The position numbers were made by a program, and so were the translations under genes. From Adiantum capillus-veneris (lineage: Eukaryota; Streptophyta; Polypodiopsida; Polypodiales; Pteridaceae), in assembly GCA_014529385.2 (NCBI GenBank), contig CM043944.1:54791768-54855767 (forward strand): a stretch of 64,000 nucleotides of DNA, read 5' to 3'. Positions 34,007 through 45,154 of this stretch are shown piece by piece (the stretch's first letter is position 1; every line of letters begins with the position of its first letter). The notes beneath the pieces are model-generated. The model searched no databases, was not told the DNA's origin, and saw nothing but the letters and a program-made list of their open reading frames with translations.

Positions 34007-34641
34007 CTATCTGTAATGGTACAAAAAATCCAATGTTTTTAGTATGTGTTCCCATTCCAGAGGTTCTAAGGCATCTTCGAAAAAAGGTTCCGGAATGTAA
34101 TCCTTGTCCTCAATAGCTCTTTCTAAGATGCATTCCTCTCTTTTTAAGCTCCCACAATGTGAAGCTCCACACATCCATAGTTCTTTTTTCTTCCCTAACC
34201 ATGCTGGGAGTTCGGAACCTACCAATGTAGCTGAATCAAACTCTTCCACTGGTGTCTGGTTCACATCCTTGTAACTATGGTTTTTTAGGTATATTTTGGT
34301 TGTATTCTCCCCACGTCCGAGGTATATGTGGTCATAACCCCAATCCTGGACCATCTTTAATTGTCTCATGAATGCTCTTCCCAAGATGATCTCGTAGTTA
34401 TTCTTTTTGTCGAAATCAACTATTGCAAATGTATGCTCATACTCGATTCCACAAGAGGTGACAATTAATTTTTCTAAAAGTCCTAGAAGCTCTTTCATGA
34501 ACCCATCTGCCAGTTGCAATTTTTGGTATCTCTCAAAGCCGGTTTTCCCCAATTTTTTCCATATTTCTTTGGTGGCGATAGCGACTCCCGCTCCACTGTC
34601 AAAATAGCTTTTGATACTACTCCTTAAAATTCTACTAGTAG
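34007..34641 (-). pseudogene. Element E protease, usual position
   Basis: Retropepsin with Y-F-D-S-G-A-G-V-A-I catalytic loop near its start, an A-I-V-D-F strand and an E-I-I-L-G-R-A-F block that substitutes for the common I-L-G-R-P-F. It matures Gag-Pol. The first codons of the open frame come from LTR B2, which entered just upstream and cut it from Gag. Confidence 0.85.
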
Positions 34642-37059
34642 TGAGGCGGTCCGGGGCGGGCAACAAGAAGAGCGGCCTCTAAACACCCTTCGAGCTCCCG
34701 TGCTACTCAATTGGGGCTGGGGCAAGCACAATAAAAGACAACAACAACCCACAACCAAAAACCAAACAAGAAAAGGGGCACCACCTAGTTGTAGATGCGA
34801 ACTAGGACGCACGTGATATCTCCTTGTACTCAAATGCACAAAGAGAGGGGAATACAAGATAGTCACACACACCAAACACAAACATTCACCATGCCAGAGA
34901 GAGACAACACAAAACTTGACCTTGTTGCCAATACACAAATTGTCTTAGGGTCACGGGAGCCCTCTCACCGAGCACCCTCTTACAATTTACCTTTTATGCA
35001 AACAATTCAACAAGCACTCAAACCACCAAGCATGAAATGGCACAACAAACTTCAAGGACAATATACCTTCAACCACTTGATGAGCCAACTTATCAAGTCA
35101 ATTGAGAGAGAAGAGTCGTAGTTGCAGCATACAATTGCACCCAAAACAATAAATATTATTTATGCACAAGAGTAGGCTACAAGTGTGGTGAAGAGTATGG
35201 TATCACTCCACTCCTCTAGATGGCATAACTAACTTCAAGCTTCTCCATGCATCTATGTGTAGTGATGGAATAGAGCACTCACAATGCACACACACTACAC
35301 AACTAAGCTTGAAGAGTGGTGTGTTATGTGTTGAGAATGGTGTGGTGTAGTGTGATCATATAATGATTTACAAGGGAGAGAAGGGCTCTATTTATAGGTT
35401 TTAGAAGCGTTGATTTGGATTAGGCCTAATCAAGTTTATTTGAAGGAATAAAAGATTATGCATATTTTAATTTTTTTTAAATGAGTGTGGGTCTCTCTTG
35501 TCCTTTGAGTCACATGGATGTGGGCTCAAGGGAAGAGAATTTTTGAGGATGAAAGGAGAGAGGATTGAGTGAATAATTTGGGAGTGCCTACTCTAGTAGA
35601 GGGTGCATTTTACAATAAGGTTAGTGGTTAGTAGTTAGTAATTATCACTAAAACATATTTACAAAATCATTCACCAAATGGTGAGATATATGATGAGAAA
35701 AGTTAGAGAAGGGATAAGCTTGTAAAGCAAGGTTGAAGCTTGGAGAAGTTGACAGTCACCTCTTTACAGCACCGGTAGAAGAAGCGGTCAGCATGGCGAA
35801 GTAACACGTGGCGATGAAGCTACGTTATCTTCAAACCTTGGAAAATTCATGATAAAGCCTTCATTTGCAGAGGTTAACCTTGGATTTTTTCTGATTTTTT
35901 GAAGTTCTTTACAAAGCTGAAGAGAGTATGGTAATATGGATATATATGTAAAGAGAAAGGGGGACACATAGGGTGTAAAAATGGAGGATGAAGGCTATGG
36001 AGGTGTGAGAGATGTGGCAATGGTGAAGAGGGTGAATCAGGACATAGGAGTTGCACGTTTGGGAGTGGGAAGGAGAGGGAGGAGTGTGTGTGAAAGAGGA
36101 AAATGATAAAGTGGAAGAGGAAGTGTGGCTGCATAGCACGGGCAAATTGGGGTCCACCAATAAATCATAGCATGTGATCTTTAAAAATTCAGCAAAACCG
36201 ACTGTTTTTTCTACTGCACAAGGTCCTTGTGAGGTCCTTCTTTGGATGATTCTTTTGAATACCTCCAAGAGTGAGCTCCCCATGGTGCATGCATGCATTC
36301 CACATACCCTTGACCTTATCTAGTAGGTCTATAATTGAAGATATTGTTGATATCATGATATAAGTGAATAGTATAACTAAGAAAATCAAATATTGAGGGG
36401 TCTAAAAAAATATGTACATGTCAAATATAAATAATATAGGTGGAAAAAATATAAAGGGGTCAAAATAAATCTCTCTCATTATAAGTCTACCATAAAAAGA
36501 TGAATATTTTTGGGGGTATAATTTATGAGAGTAATAGAGAATAGATGTAGGAAGGAAAAAATGACAATAGTGAAAAAATATACACATAAATAGAACTAGT
36601 TTTTTTGGGTTTTTGTTGGGATGGAGTTACACCAAAAATAAGAGAAGCTTGCATGAAATTATTTTTATATGGAATAAAGAGTATGCAAAATGTTAAGAAA
36701 AAATATGTTAATGGTGAGTCAATGTACATAGCATAAATAACACACCATAGGTAGAAATATTTAAATAAATACCAAAATAATTATGAAAAATCCTTTTATT
36801 TAGGCCCTATATACAATGAAATATTTACACACAAATGGTCCATAATATACTTATATTTTTTATATATTTTTTATTTTTTTGGCTCAACTAGCCCAGTGAC
36901 TAGCTAATTAAGGGTTTTTAAGAAGATATGGGAAAAGTCCTCTAACTCACACACACCTATGTACAGTGAAATGGTAGGGATAACCAAAATGTTTGAGTGA
37001 TTTGATAGGGTGAGGTAGCTTACTATGGCAATTATGGAAAGCCGAAAAATGGCTATCAG
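34642..37059 (-). mobile_element. Solo LTR B2 (family B) inside element E
   Basis: Minus-strand ends TGATAGCCATTTTTCGGC and GGACCGCCTCA match B1 and B3. It is 2418 bp with the 4-bp duplication gtag on both sides (34638-34641, 37060-37063). TATAAATAG box at 35388-35396 (minus). No internal region remains, so it is a solo LTR. It splits Gag from protease in E. Confidence 0.92.
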
Positions 37060-37969
37060 TAGTTTGGTATTTCCATCTTCTTCCTCGCAATATTCTCCAA
37101 CCTTGTTTAAAGGTACTAGCCTAGTGTTTAGTTGAGGCTTGTCCAATTCTCTGATCCCTTGTTGAAGCTTCAAGGTAGGGTCTTTTACTCCAAATTTTTC
37201 TAAGCATTTGCCTACGGTGGTCCACATGTTTGGTCATAACCTTAGGAGTTCGGCTAACGTGATTGTGCATGCCACAGGGGTGGACAATAACTCAATCAAC
37301 CCTTGTGAATCCACCACTCTGTTGGAAGAAATTCTTTGAGATGGGATTGCGCTCACCTCAGACTTAGCTTCATACTCCCCTAGGTAAGAGGGTAGAGTGT
37401 TTAGCGAGTCTGGTTGGCTGTGCCGCGAACTAATTGAACCATGGTCTCCCCCTTGTGAATGCATATCAAAGCTCGTTTCTGATCTTGCCTCGAACTCTTC
37501 AATGGGAGGTAAGATCTCATTTTCCTCCTTTCTCGTGCTATTTATTTGGTGGTTCACCCTGTTAGATTCATTTGCTTTTCGGATTTGCTTCCACAGGTCA
37601 TCTAGACTGTTACAATCCTTAGCCATTTCTACCAATGTTTTAGGTTGGAAACCATCAATTGTCTCATCTGTTGTATTTGACACTATGATAGGTTCTCTCC
37701 TAGACTCAGAGGCACTCGTGAGTCTCTCCTTTGTGTCTACTTGTTTCTCTAGAGTTGGTTTGATAGGGGTTGGAGCTGGTACCTCGTGCTAACTTGCAGG
37801 TTTACCAAGCAGATTTCCTTTCAAGGATTGGGATGTTTCAATCATCTTTTGACACATTTCCAACCTCTGTTTTTCTATTTTTTCATATGGATAAGTCATC
37901 CACCTTTGCTCTTGAGTTTGGTTGTTTTTTATCCTGGCTTCGTATGCTTTTAAAAGTACGTCTAGCTAC
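37060..37969 (-). pseudogene. Element E Gag, C-terminal segment
   Basis: Frames 37227-37060 and 37683-37234 give S/N-rich sequence and a segment with D-K-P-Q-L-N-T-R-L-V-P-L-N, resembling the Gag-protease junction of Tat-like elements. The read-through into 36904 is LTR sequence. Exact reading frame at the B2 insertion could not be settled. Confidence 0.6.
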
Positions 37970-38491
37970 TCATTTACTTTTTCTACCAACATTGATCCTC
38001 TCGATCCTGCACTTTTGGGTTCTACTATTTCCTTGGGTCCTATTGTTGCCGTAGTGTGCACACGAGCTTACACTAGTTAGATCCTCTAACTGCTCTAAGC
38101 TATCCTTTGTGTGTTTTAACTCCTTGGATAGAGCCGTTTGCTCTCGTTCTCTCCTGGCTTTCATACACGCCTTTCTAGATTTCCAAGTGCTTCTCTGATT
38201 TTTTATTTTTGCACTTGGGGCATCGTTCTTTGGCTCTTCAATTATGGGTTCTTTTGTCATTTGTTGAGCTTGGGCTCGTGTCACTACCTGAATAGGTATT
38301 ACTGTCTCGTTTTCTGACCCTCCACTAGAAGGCACTACTTCTAGCATGTTTAAAGTACTTTTTGCTCCTTTGCTCGGGTTCTTAGGGCAATCAGGAATCA
38401 AGTGAGTAATTCCACACTCGGTGCAATACGTATTGACTCTAATGATTTCATCACATGAGGATAGTCTCTTAGCCAATGGTCTCCGCCACAC
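37970..38491 (-). pseudogene. Element E Gag, zinc-finger segment
   Basis: Contains Y-C-T-E-C-G-I-T-H-L-I-P-D-C-P, a CX2CX3HX4C knuckle one residue shorter than the standard CX2CX4HX4C. A K/R-rich stretch (W-K-S-R-K-A-C-M-K-A-R-R-E-R-E) follows. Likely RNA binding. Confidence 0.7.
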
Positions 38492-38841
38492 TTGTAGCAG
38501 GGTCCCTTAGGCTGCTCAGTTGCTCCTTGAGATCCTCTTCGTTGGTATGCATGCCTCTACCCGCCCATGCCTCCGCTGGCTATGAACAACAATGTTTGTT
38601 CATCCAAGCTATATCTTCCTTCTCCTGCTACCTGTGCAGCTATTGGTGGTCCTGTACTTCCAATCATGCTCCAAGGTTCTGGCGTTGGGGGTTCTTCCGG
38701 TGGATAATAGACAGGATTTGCTGCATATCCATTGGAATCTTCGTAATATGCATGCATAGGTACCAAAGCCTTCTCTTCTGGTTCGTTTATCGTTGGTGTG
38801 TATCTTATGCCGATCGATCGTGATCCTGGTAGGGGTGGTTG

Positions 38842-39747
38842 TTACCCCAATCCTGGTTGTGGTCTTTCAATACCTACAGGTCTTGGTAGGTTGCCTGCTT
38901 GATACCTAGGCATCATTGGAAGTTGAGGAGATGCTACCTGGGCTTGGGGAGCATATGGTCTCTCTCTCACATATCCCTTGCTATAATAACATTCTTTCGT
39001 CACATGGTTTGTCCATTTTTTTTCAATAGCACACCACTTTGGCTGTTTAGCCTGAGTCTTGGCATACATATTAATTTTTTTTAGCACTTCCTCTACAAGC
39101 TTCTCCTGGCTTACAGCTACTTCTCCTTTCGGTGTTGTCTTAGCAGACTTGCTTCCACTTTGTTGTGAGGATGAATCGTCATCAAGATCCTTGAATTCAC
39201 CCTCCTTGTAGACCGCACAATTGTCTACAAGGTAAAGAGCCTCCTTAGTTAACTCATTTAATGTCGTGCTCCTCTTCATATGTGAGTCCTTCTGGAGATC
39301 TCCGTTCCTTAGTCCTTGAATAAATATAAGCATAAGTCTAGACTGGGTTGGCAGTTCTTCCACAGGACACAACTTCACATATCTTTTTAGTCATAGGGCT
39401 CCTTTTCGCACAGATTCCCCTTCTTTCTGATTGAATTTATGGATTTTTGAGACTGTACTATGAGCTATCCCCCTTTGTTAGAATTCCTAAATAAACTCCT
39501 CAAAAACCTCCTCCATAGACTCGAAATCTCTACGCCCCACAGAGTCAAACCAAGTAGCGGCATCCTCTTCTAGGGTAAGCCAAAACCCTGTAAACTGAGT
39601 AGGGAATTCCAACACTTCTTTGGCAATAATTACATGCACAAAGGCTGCTACATGATCCCTAGGATCTCTGTTTCCCGTGTATTTCTTGTTTACCCATTTT
39701 TGCACCTGGGAAGGTCTAATTCTATGATGGTCTACAAATCTCATCAT
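38842..39747 (-). pseudogene. Element E Gag, capsid-like segments
   Basis: Frame 39747-39487 has P-R-D-H-V-A-A-F, then G-F-W-L-T-L-E-E-D-A-A-T-W-F-D-S-V, the Retrotrans_gag core. Frame 39378-38842 continues with L-M-L-I-F-I-Q-G-L-R-N-G and a W-C-x8-H-x4-C segment that may be a second atypical zinc finger. Frameshifts separate the two. Confidence 0.78.
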
Positions 39748-40005
39748 TGGTTCTCCTCGTCCTACTCGATATACCTCCTCTGGCCTTTGGTAGTAGGAGG
39801 GTTCCTCTCTCAGAGGTGCCCCTAAGCCATAATTTCTTATGGTTCTTGCAAGAGGTGGTTCATCTCTTCGAACTCGTTCTATGGGTTGTCTTCCAGGCTC
39901 TATCGAATCTTGAGTTTTTAGCTTACTCTCGCCTTGATATCGTAAATAGAGTGGTGGTTCTTGTAAATCTCTTATCCCTTGTGAAGCTGGATAACCATCT
40001 CTGTT

Positions 40006-40763
40006 TCAGTTTTGTTCCAATGTCACACTTTGTTGAAGCCATGCCTGCAATGATGGTTGGGTTGCTTGTTGGTTATGGTAGTTGAACGTCTGTTGTCTCG
40101 TACTTTCTGAAAATGGATTTGTTGACTTGGTAGGGGTATAGGTGGACCTTGGTACTTCTTTGAGGGCATATGTTGATGTTTCTGGAACTGTTGCCTTTTC
40201 TACCTCCTCTGGGAGAATTCGTTTGCATTCTTGTCCATACCTGTCAACAAAAATGATACCCTTCCCCATAGCAATTTCATAAGAGAACAAGTAAAGAACC
40301 TTGTCTTTGCTTAATTCATTTGGGTAGGGCTCTTTGCATAAAAAATAAGAGACTACTCCCTCACTCTCATGGTTGTAAAGTCCCACATTCTCATTATAGG
40401 TAGAGACCCTGGTTGTTTTTTTATCATACATAAAAAGAGCTCCAGGTCGATCAATTTTTGGATGCGGCTCCACTTGCGTCCCCGATAGTCAGAATAAACT
40501 AGGGCTCCCCTAGAGTTTGTTCCTTCTAAGAAGACTATAGTGAACTTGGCATCGTTCAAAGGGTTTTGGGAGGTACTTCCTCCTAGCATTGGTCCTTCAC
40601 CTGAGAAACCTCCTGGCTGTTGACTACCCATCATGAAGAAGGACTTATCTGATGAAGTGTCAGTATCACTACCCTCCTCAATTATCGATGCTAAGGGATC
40701 TAGCCTTGCCTGAGTTACACTCTCCTCAGTGGTGGACACTAAGCTACCTTGATCACCTGCCAC
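40006..40763 (-). pseudogene. Element E Gag, N-terminal segment
   Basis: Starts M-A-G-D-Q-G-S at 40763 and reads to about 40470, where a frameshift leads to the frame ending at 40006. The second part (F-S-Y-E-I-A-M-G-K-G-I-I-F-V-D-R-Y-G) looks like a folded domain that I do not recognise. The G2 insertion ends 40 bp before this start. Confidence 0.6.
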
Positions 40764-40803
40764 TTTTTGGTCTCTAGGAATGTGTCTTCCTAATCTTAAT
40801 TAA

Positions 40804-42134
40804 CACCAGAATGGTAACAGGACACTTTTATGTCCTTGGACACTTTTGTGTCCTGTTAAGTGACCATTTTGCTTGAATTATTTGAAGAGTATGAAAATGA
40901 ATTCTTAGGTGCTATATAACCACAAAGTTGCCTTATGAGCTGAAAAAAACTTAGGATTTTTTTTGGAGTATCGATCTCACCATTAACCTTACTCTTGCGC
41001 AACATTTTTGAACCTAAACTGTGTGAAAAAATGGGTCCTTTTTTGGCTTTTTTTTCAATTTTTGGCAACTATATCACTCTAAACTTCATGTTTGTGAGGT
41101 TTCGATTGCTAGAGGTTAGGCCTTCATAGTTCTCAACATGTTTTGATGCTTGTAGAGAGAGCTAAGTGTTAAAATTGAAAGTTATGACCAATTTACAAGA
41201 ATTGCATAATCCTGTTTTTTGGCCAAAATTAGCACTTTTATAATTTTTTTGGTGGCTTTCTTGATATCCAAATTCAATTTTGATTGTGTAAGTGTAACAT
41301 ATAACATAAAGCTAATCTTCCTTGAGTTTTGGGGGACCTAATATTCTATATAGCATAGTATATGATGATGGTTGAGTTCTTTTATTGCTGAAGAATACGA
41401 TACATTTTAGAGTAGCAAGTATAACTTTCTCCATATTGCTAGTTTCTTAGGCCAATTGTGTGTATTTTGTAGGTAGTAACCATATCTAATCATAGACTAT
41501 AAACTTGGCTAGATATTGAGTAGTGTCTATGGGTTTCTAGAGGTCATAATGCTAAACCCAATTTTTTTCATGTTTGCTGTATTTAGCACTTTATCATTGC
41601 CCCCAAGGTTCCAATTGTAAGAGATCCATTATCCTTTTGACATGCTCCATGGCTCCTTTTGAAACCAAAGACCCAAAGGGAACTAAGAAAACATGTATAT
41701 AGTATCTGTATTGAGCGTGACTATAGAAACTTTGATGATAGGTCCACAGAATGGCAACTTTTTTGTACCTTTTTTTTTGCCCAAAAAACAATTAGTGAGG
41801 TAAAAGCAACCATATGTTTTGGTCACCAACCCATTGAAGTTAACGAGTCTTATAATCTCATGTCCTACAAAAATCCCCAATCTTATTTATATGCAATCAA
41901 CCATAAGAAATTGTTGTTTTGGGAAAAATGCACTGATCCATCAACTTTGGAGGCTTGTCATGACCAAGGGATGAGAAAAATTACAAGTTTCACATTTTTT
42001 CCATATGTAGTAGTTATTGAACTATAAGTTCATGAAAGGATTTTTCAAAATGAGTGGATCTACTATGGTTTTGGAATTTTTTTCCAAAACCCTGAAAGGA
42101 CACTTTTATGTCCTGTTAGGTTACCATTCTAGTG
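40804..42134 (-). mobile_element. TIR element G2, opposite orientation to G1
   Basis: Matches G1 in reverse complement throughout. On the plus strand the ends are CACCAGAATGGTAAC and GTTACCATTCTAGTG, imperfect relative to G1, with TTAA on both sides (40800-40803, 42135-42138). Subterminal GGACACTTTTATGTCC palindromes are present at both ends. A plus-strand open frame of 122 codons (41659-42027) exists but is not conserved as a protein in G1. Confidence 0.85.
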
Positions 42135-42138
42135 TTAA

Positions 42139-44203
42139 ATTCATCAAACTTAGCAATGCAATTTATCACAAATCCAATCACTCACCTGACAAGGGATCAG
42201 TTTCCGCACAACTTCTTGCCTTGCCCCACTGAATATACCTATACACAAGTGTTTAATTTTAGCCAATCGAATCAAAGCATTTAACCGCTAGAGATGGTCT
42301 TAGTAATATATGGTATAACTGGAGGGTTAACCTCAACCACTACTATACTCTATACACTTTGGATGTTCTTGATTAGGTCTGCTAATCTAGAACTGTACTT
42401 TACTCGAGTGTTTGTCAGTCTAGAGGGAAAGTCTTAATTCCATCTTTGCTCCGTCAAAAGGTCAAACAAGGTCCAATTTCACTTCTGAAAGAAGTTCTGG
42501 AACTCTTAAGTCAATTGGAACATCACTCTATGTCCAAAATCAGATTTTGACTTCAATAAGACCCTGTAGACATCCTACGCGTAGTATGTCTACGTGCTCT
42601 GTTTTGGCTGAAATTTGCACTATAGATTCCCCTTGATGTGTTGAGTCCACAGCTGTCCTCACTTTTTGATTTGGACACCCATAAGCTGGTCAACTAATCA
42701 AAAATGTGTTACAGCAGCCTGATGTTGATCTGACCAGTCAATTCAACTCCAATTTGGACCAAAATTGACTAGGAGACATGCCTCAGGCTATACAACACCC
42801 TGCTATGCCCATAGTCAGATTTTGACGTCAATATCATGCCTTAGACATACTATGCGTAGCATGTCTAACTGCTCAAAATTGCCCCAATTTCCAACCACAG
42901 ACTCCTCTTAAGGTGTTGATTACTCTGGTATGCTCAAAGTTGGATTTGGACGGCTAAATCACTATGAACACATCCTCCGCGTAGGATGTCTAAGTGCTTT
43001 GTTTGACTCCAAACTTGAGCCACGGCTTCCCCTTGATGCCAGCAACCCAATGCTATGCTTAGATTTTAGTTTGGATTTCAAAAGACCCCAAATTTAGCTA
43101 TTCTAGCCTTTTTCAGTCAAAAATGCTAAAGTCTGCTTAAAACCCAATTTTCTCACCCAATTGAGATGAAACCTTTCTCATGCACTCAGTAAATCATGTA
43201 GATCATGCTCATGAAGACGTCCTATGGTTTTGGTCTCAAAATAATGCCTTGGGCCCAATTTGGGTAAGATGTGTGGCAATTTCCGTCTTTTGGCCTTATC
43301 CTGTCAAGATATGGTCAAGTTCCCCCTTCCAAGTGACTATAGGGTAATTGCTACCTTCTAAACACACTAGTCAACTCAAATTTTCAAAATTCTCACCAGA
43401 ACACCCTGTAGACATCCTACGCGTAGGATTTCTACTGCTCCTTTTTTCAGGCTAAAGTGCTACTTTGCCTTCCCTATACTCTCAGCAAGTGCCAATATGC
43501 CATACAAGTGCAAAGATATGCACATTTCTCTCGATTTAAACCTTTTTTGAACTTTTACCTTTTCTGAGTCCGCCTTTTAGCTTTTGGGCAATCCAATAAG
43601 GGAAAAACACTCAAGTCTATATGTTACTAGGGTGAAATCCACCCTTTGACCACACAGGTGACCTCAGTTTTCCCAAATTCCCTGCCAAATACCCTCTGGA
43701 GACATGCTACGCGTAGGATGTCTAATGTCTTAAAATGTAAATTTTTTCTGACAGAAGTACTCCCTATGCTCTGCAGCTCTCTCAGAAATACTCACAGAAA
43801 CTTTTGAACTTCAATTCAGCTTTTAAACACTCTTTTCTGTATTTTACAGCTCTTTGATGAGCCTAACAGCAAATATAACATGCATGAAGTGCTCTAGAGC
43901 ATAAATCATGATGTCCTACTTACCCTACTTCTACTCATAATGTGAGATGGTGATTTTGGAGTCTCGGTTGCTTCCTGGCCTCCCTGGACTCTCGAGCTAT
44001 CCTTTCACCACTCCAACTCCTACTCTCCTACCTAATACTACCTAAGTCGAAGGATCTAGGCTAGACACTCGCTCCCTAGACTCCTCCTAAGACCTAAAGA
44101 GTCCCCCACCCTCTAATCCTATCTAAATGTAAAATAAGACTCTAGCAAGCCAGAGAATCCCTATCCTCAAGGACTAATCTCGGTCACCTACCTAGGGTTT
44201 TCG
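42139..44203 (-). repeat. Element E leader with palindrome array
   Basis: Five copies of a 26-bp palindrome (half-site TAGACATCCTACG followed by its complement) start at 42567, 42842, about 42966, 43409 and 43699, with one to four mismatches each. They sit in loosely repeated units of about 130-150 bp. The region is the untranslated leader between PBS and Gag. No open frame is supported. Confidence 0.8.
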
Positions 44204-44221
44204 TCCCCGACAGCGGCGCCA
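44204..44221 (-). other. Element E primer-binding site (tRNA-Asp-like)
   Basis: Minus-strand TGGCGCCGCTGTCGGGGA, one base after the 5' LTR. It fits the 3' end of plant tRNA-Asp with two mismatches, the primer used by Athila/Tat elements. Confidence 0.8.
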
Positions 44222-44222
44222 A

Positions 44223-45154
44223 TGTTGGCGGATACGCCGCGACGGACATCAGCACAGCGAGAACTCACCTAACAAGATTTGTCAACTAAGCACAAAGATC
44301 GACCCGCAGGCGCGTGGAAGCAACATAGGGTGTCAACCTACACTCGACCGACTATTGACTACTTCCTACAGAGGTCTCTACCCAATGTCTAAGTTACATC
44401 CTTCAAGAGTACACAAGAGGAGATTTCATACAATGCTTTCAAGAGCCAAATACCCATCAAATGTTATCTAAATGCTAGGAAACTTGAGGGAAACCCTATT
44501 AACACCAATAGGTCACTCTCCCTAAGGTCCGTGAACCAACACCCCAACCCTAAACACCCAGTGCAAAATCACATAGGATATCTGATAGGTTTTTGCAGGT
44601 CGTCGTTTCTGAAAATTAAAGTTTCTAATGTGTAGCTCTACTCATTGCGAACGTGTGGATATGCTGAAATGCAAAAACAGACAATGTATGCTCACCGAAT
44701 CACCAGATATAGCTCGTGGATCGATCTCGCAAAACTGGGCCGTACACCTGCAATGTAGGTGTTGGCGCGTAGCTCTCTTCACGGGCAACATGCTGCAGTT
44801 GTCCGCACTTGATTCCGACCACCCGTGCGTGCGTAGCGTCAAGATAAACTCTCACTCTCTCTCATACACAGAGTACGCTCAACTCACACAGAAAAAACTT
44901 ATAAAAATGACAAAGGGTTCTTTGCATTAAGGTCAAAAGTGGTATAAATACTTTACAATCTCAAATCCTAATGCTCCAATTTAACCATTTACTCAGTCTA
45001 AATGTCAAAAATGGGATACAATTTGGAAGATTTTGCAAGCCCCACTATTTACAAAGGTGAAATGGTGGTTTTTTCTCAATTAAGGAATAATTACAAAGGA
45101 AATTAGTATCCCGCCGGGCAATCATCCTCCGTTGGGTGTGTCCAGTCGCTAACA
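44223..45154 (-). repeat. Element E 5' LTR
   Basis: Minus strand begins TGTTAGCGACTGGACAC and ends CGTATCCGCCAACA, then the PBS. Aligns with 14444-15369. TSD aagac at 45155-45159. Confidence 0.92.

Larger units (their letters stand above)
14444..45154 (-). mobile_element. Element E: giant Tat/Athila-like Ty3/gypsy element
   Basis: Complete LTR element on the minus strand: 5' LTR 44223-45154, PBS 44204-44221, 3' LTR 14444-15369, PPT 15370-15381, TSD aagac on both sides. Inside, in transcript order, are Gag, protease, RT, RNase H, integrase, a second retropepsin, a tryptophan-motif ORF and a long downstream ORF. Removing insertions A, B2, G1 and G2 leaves roughly 19 kb, in the size range of Ogre/Tat giants. 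Every gene carries stops or frameshifts, so this copy is dead. Confidence 0.9.

Noticed and set aside
41659-42027. 122-codon ORF in G2 as a possible transposase
   Set aside because: The corresponding part of G1 does not keep the frame and no DDE or zinc motif is visible. Treated as non-coding.
42567-43724. CRISPR-like array
   Set aside because: Spacing is irregular, the units are palindromes inside a plant retrotransposon leader, and no cas gene exists.
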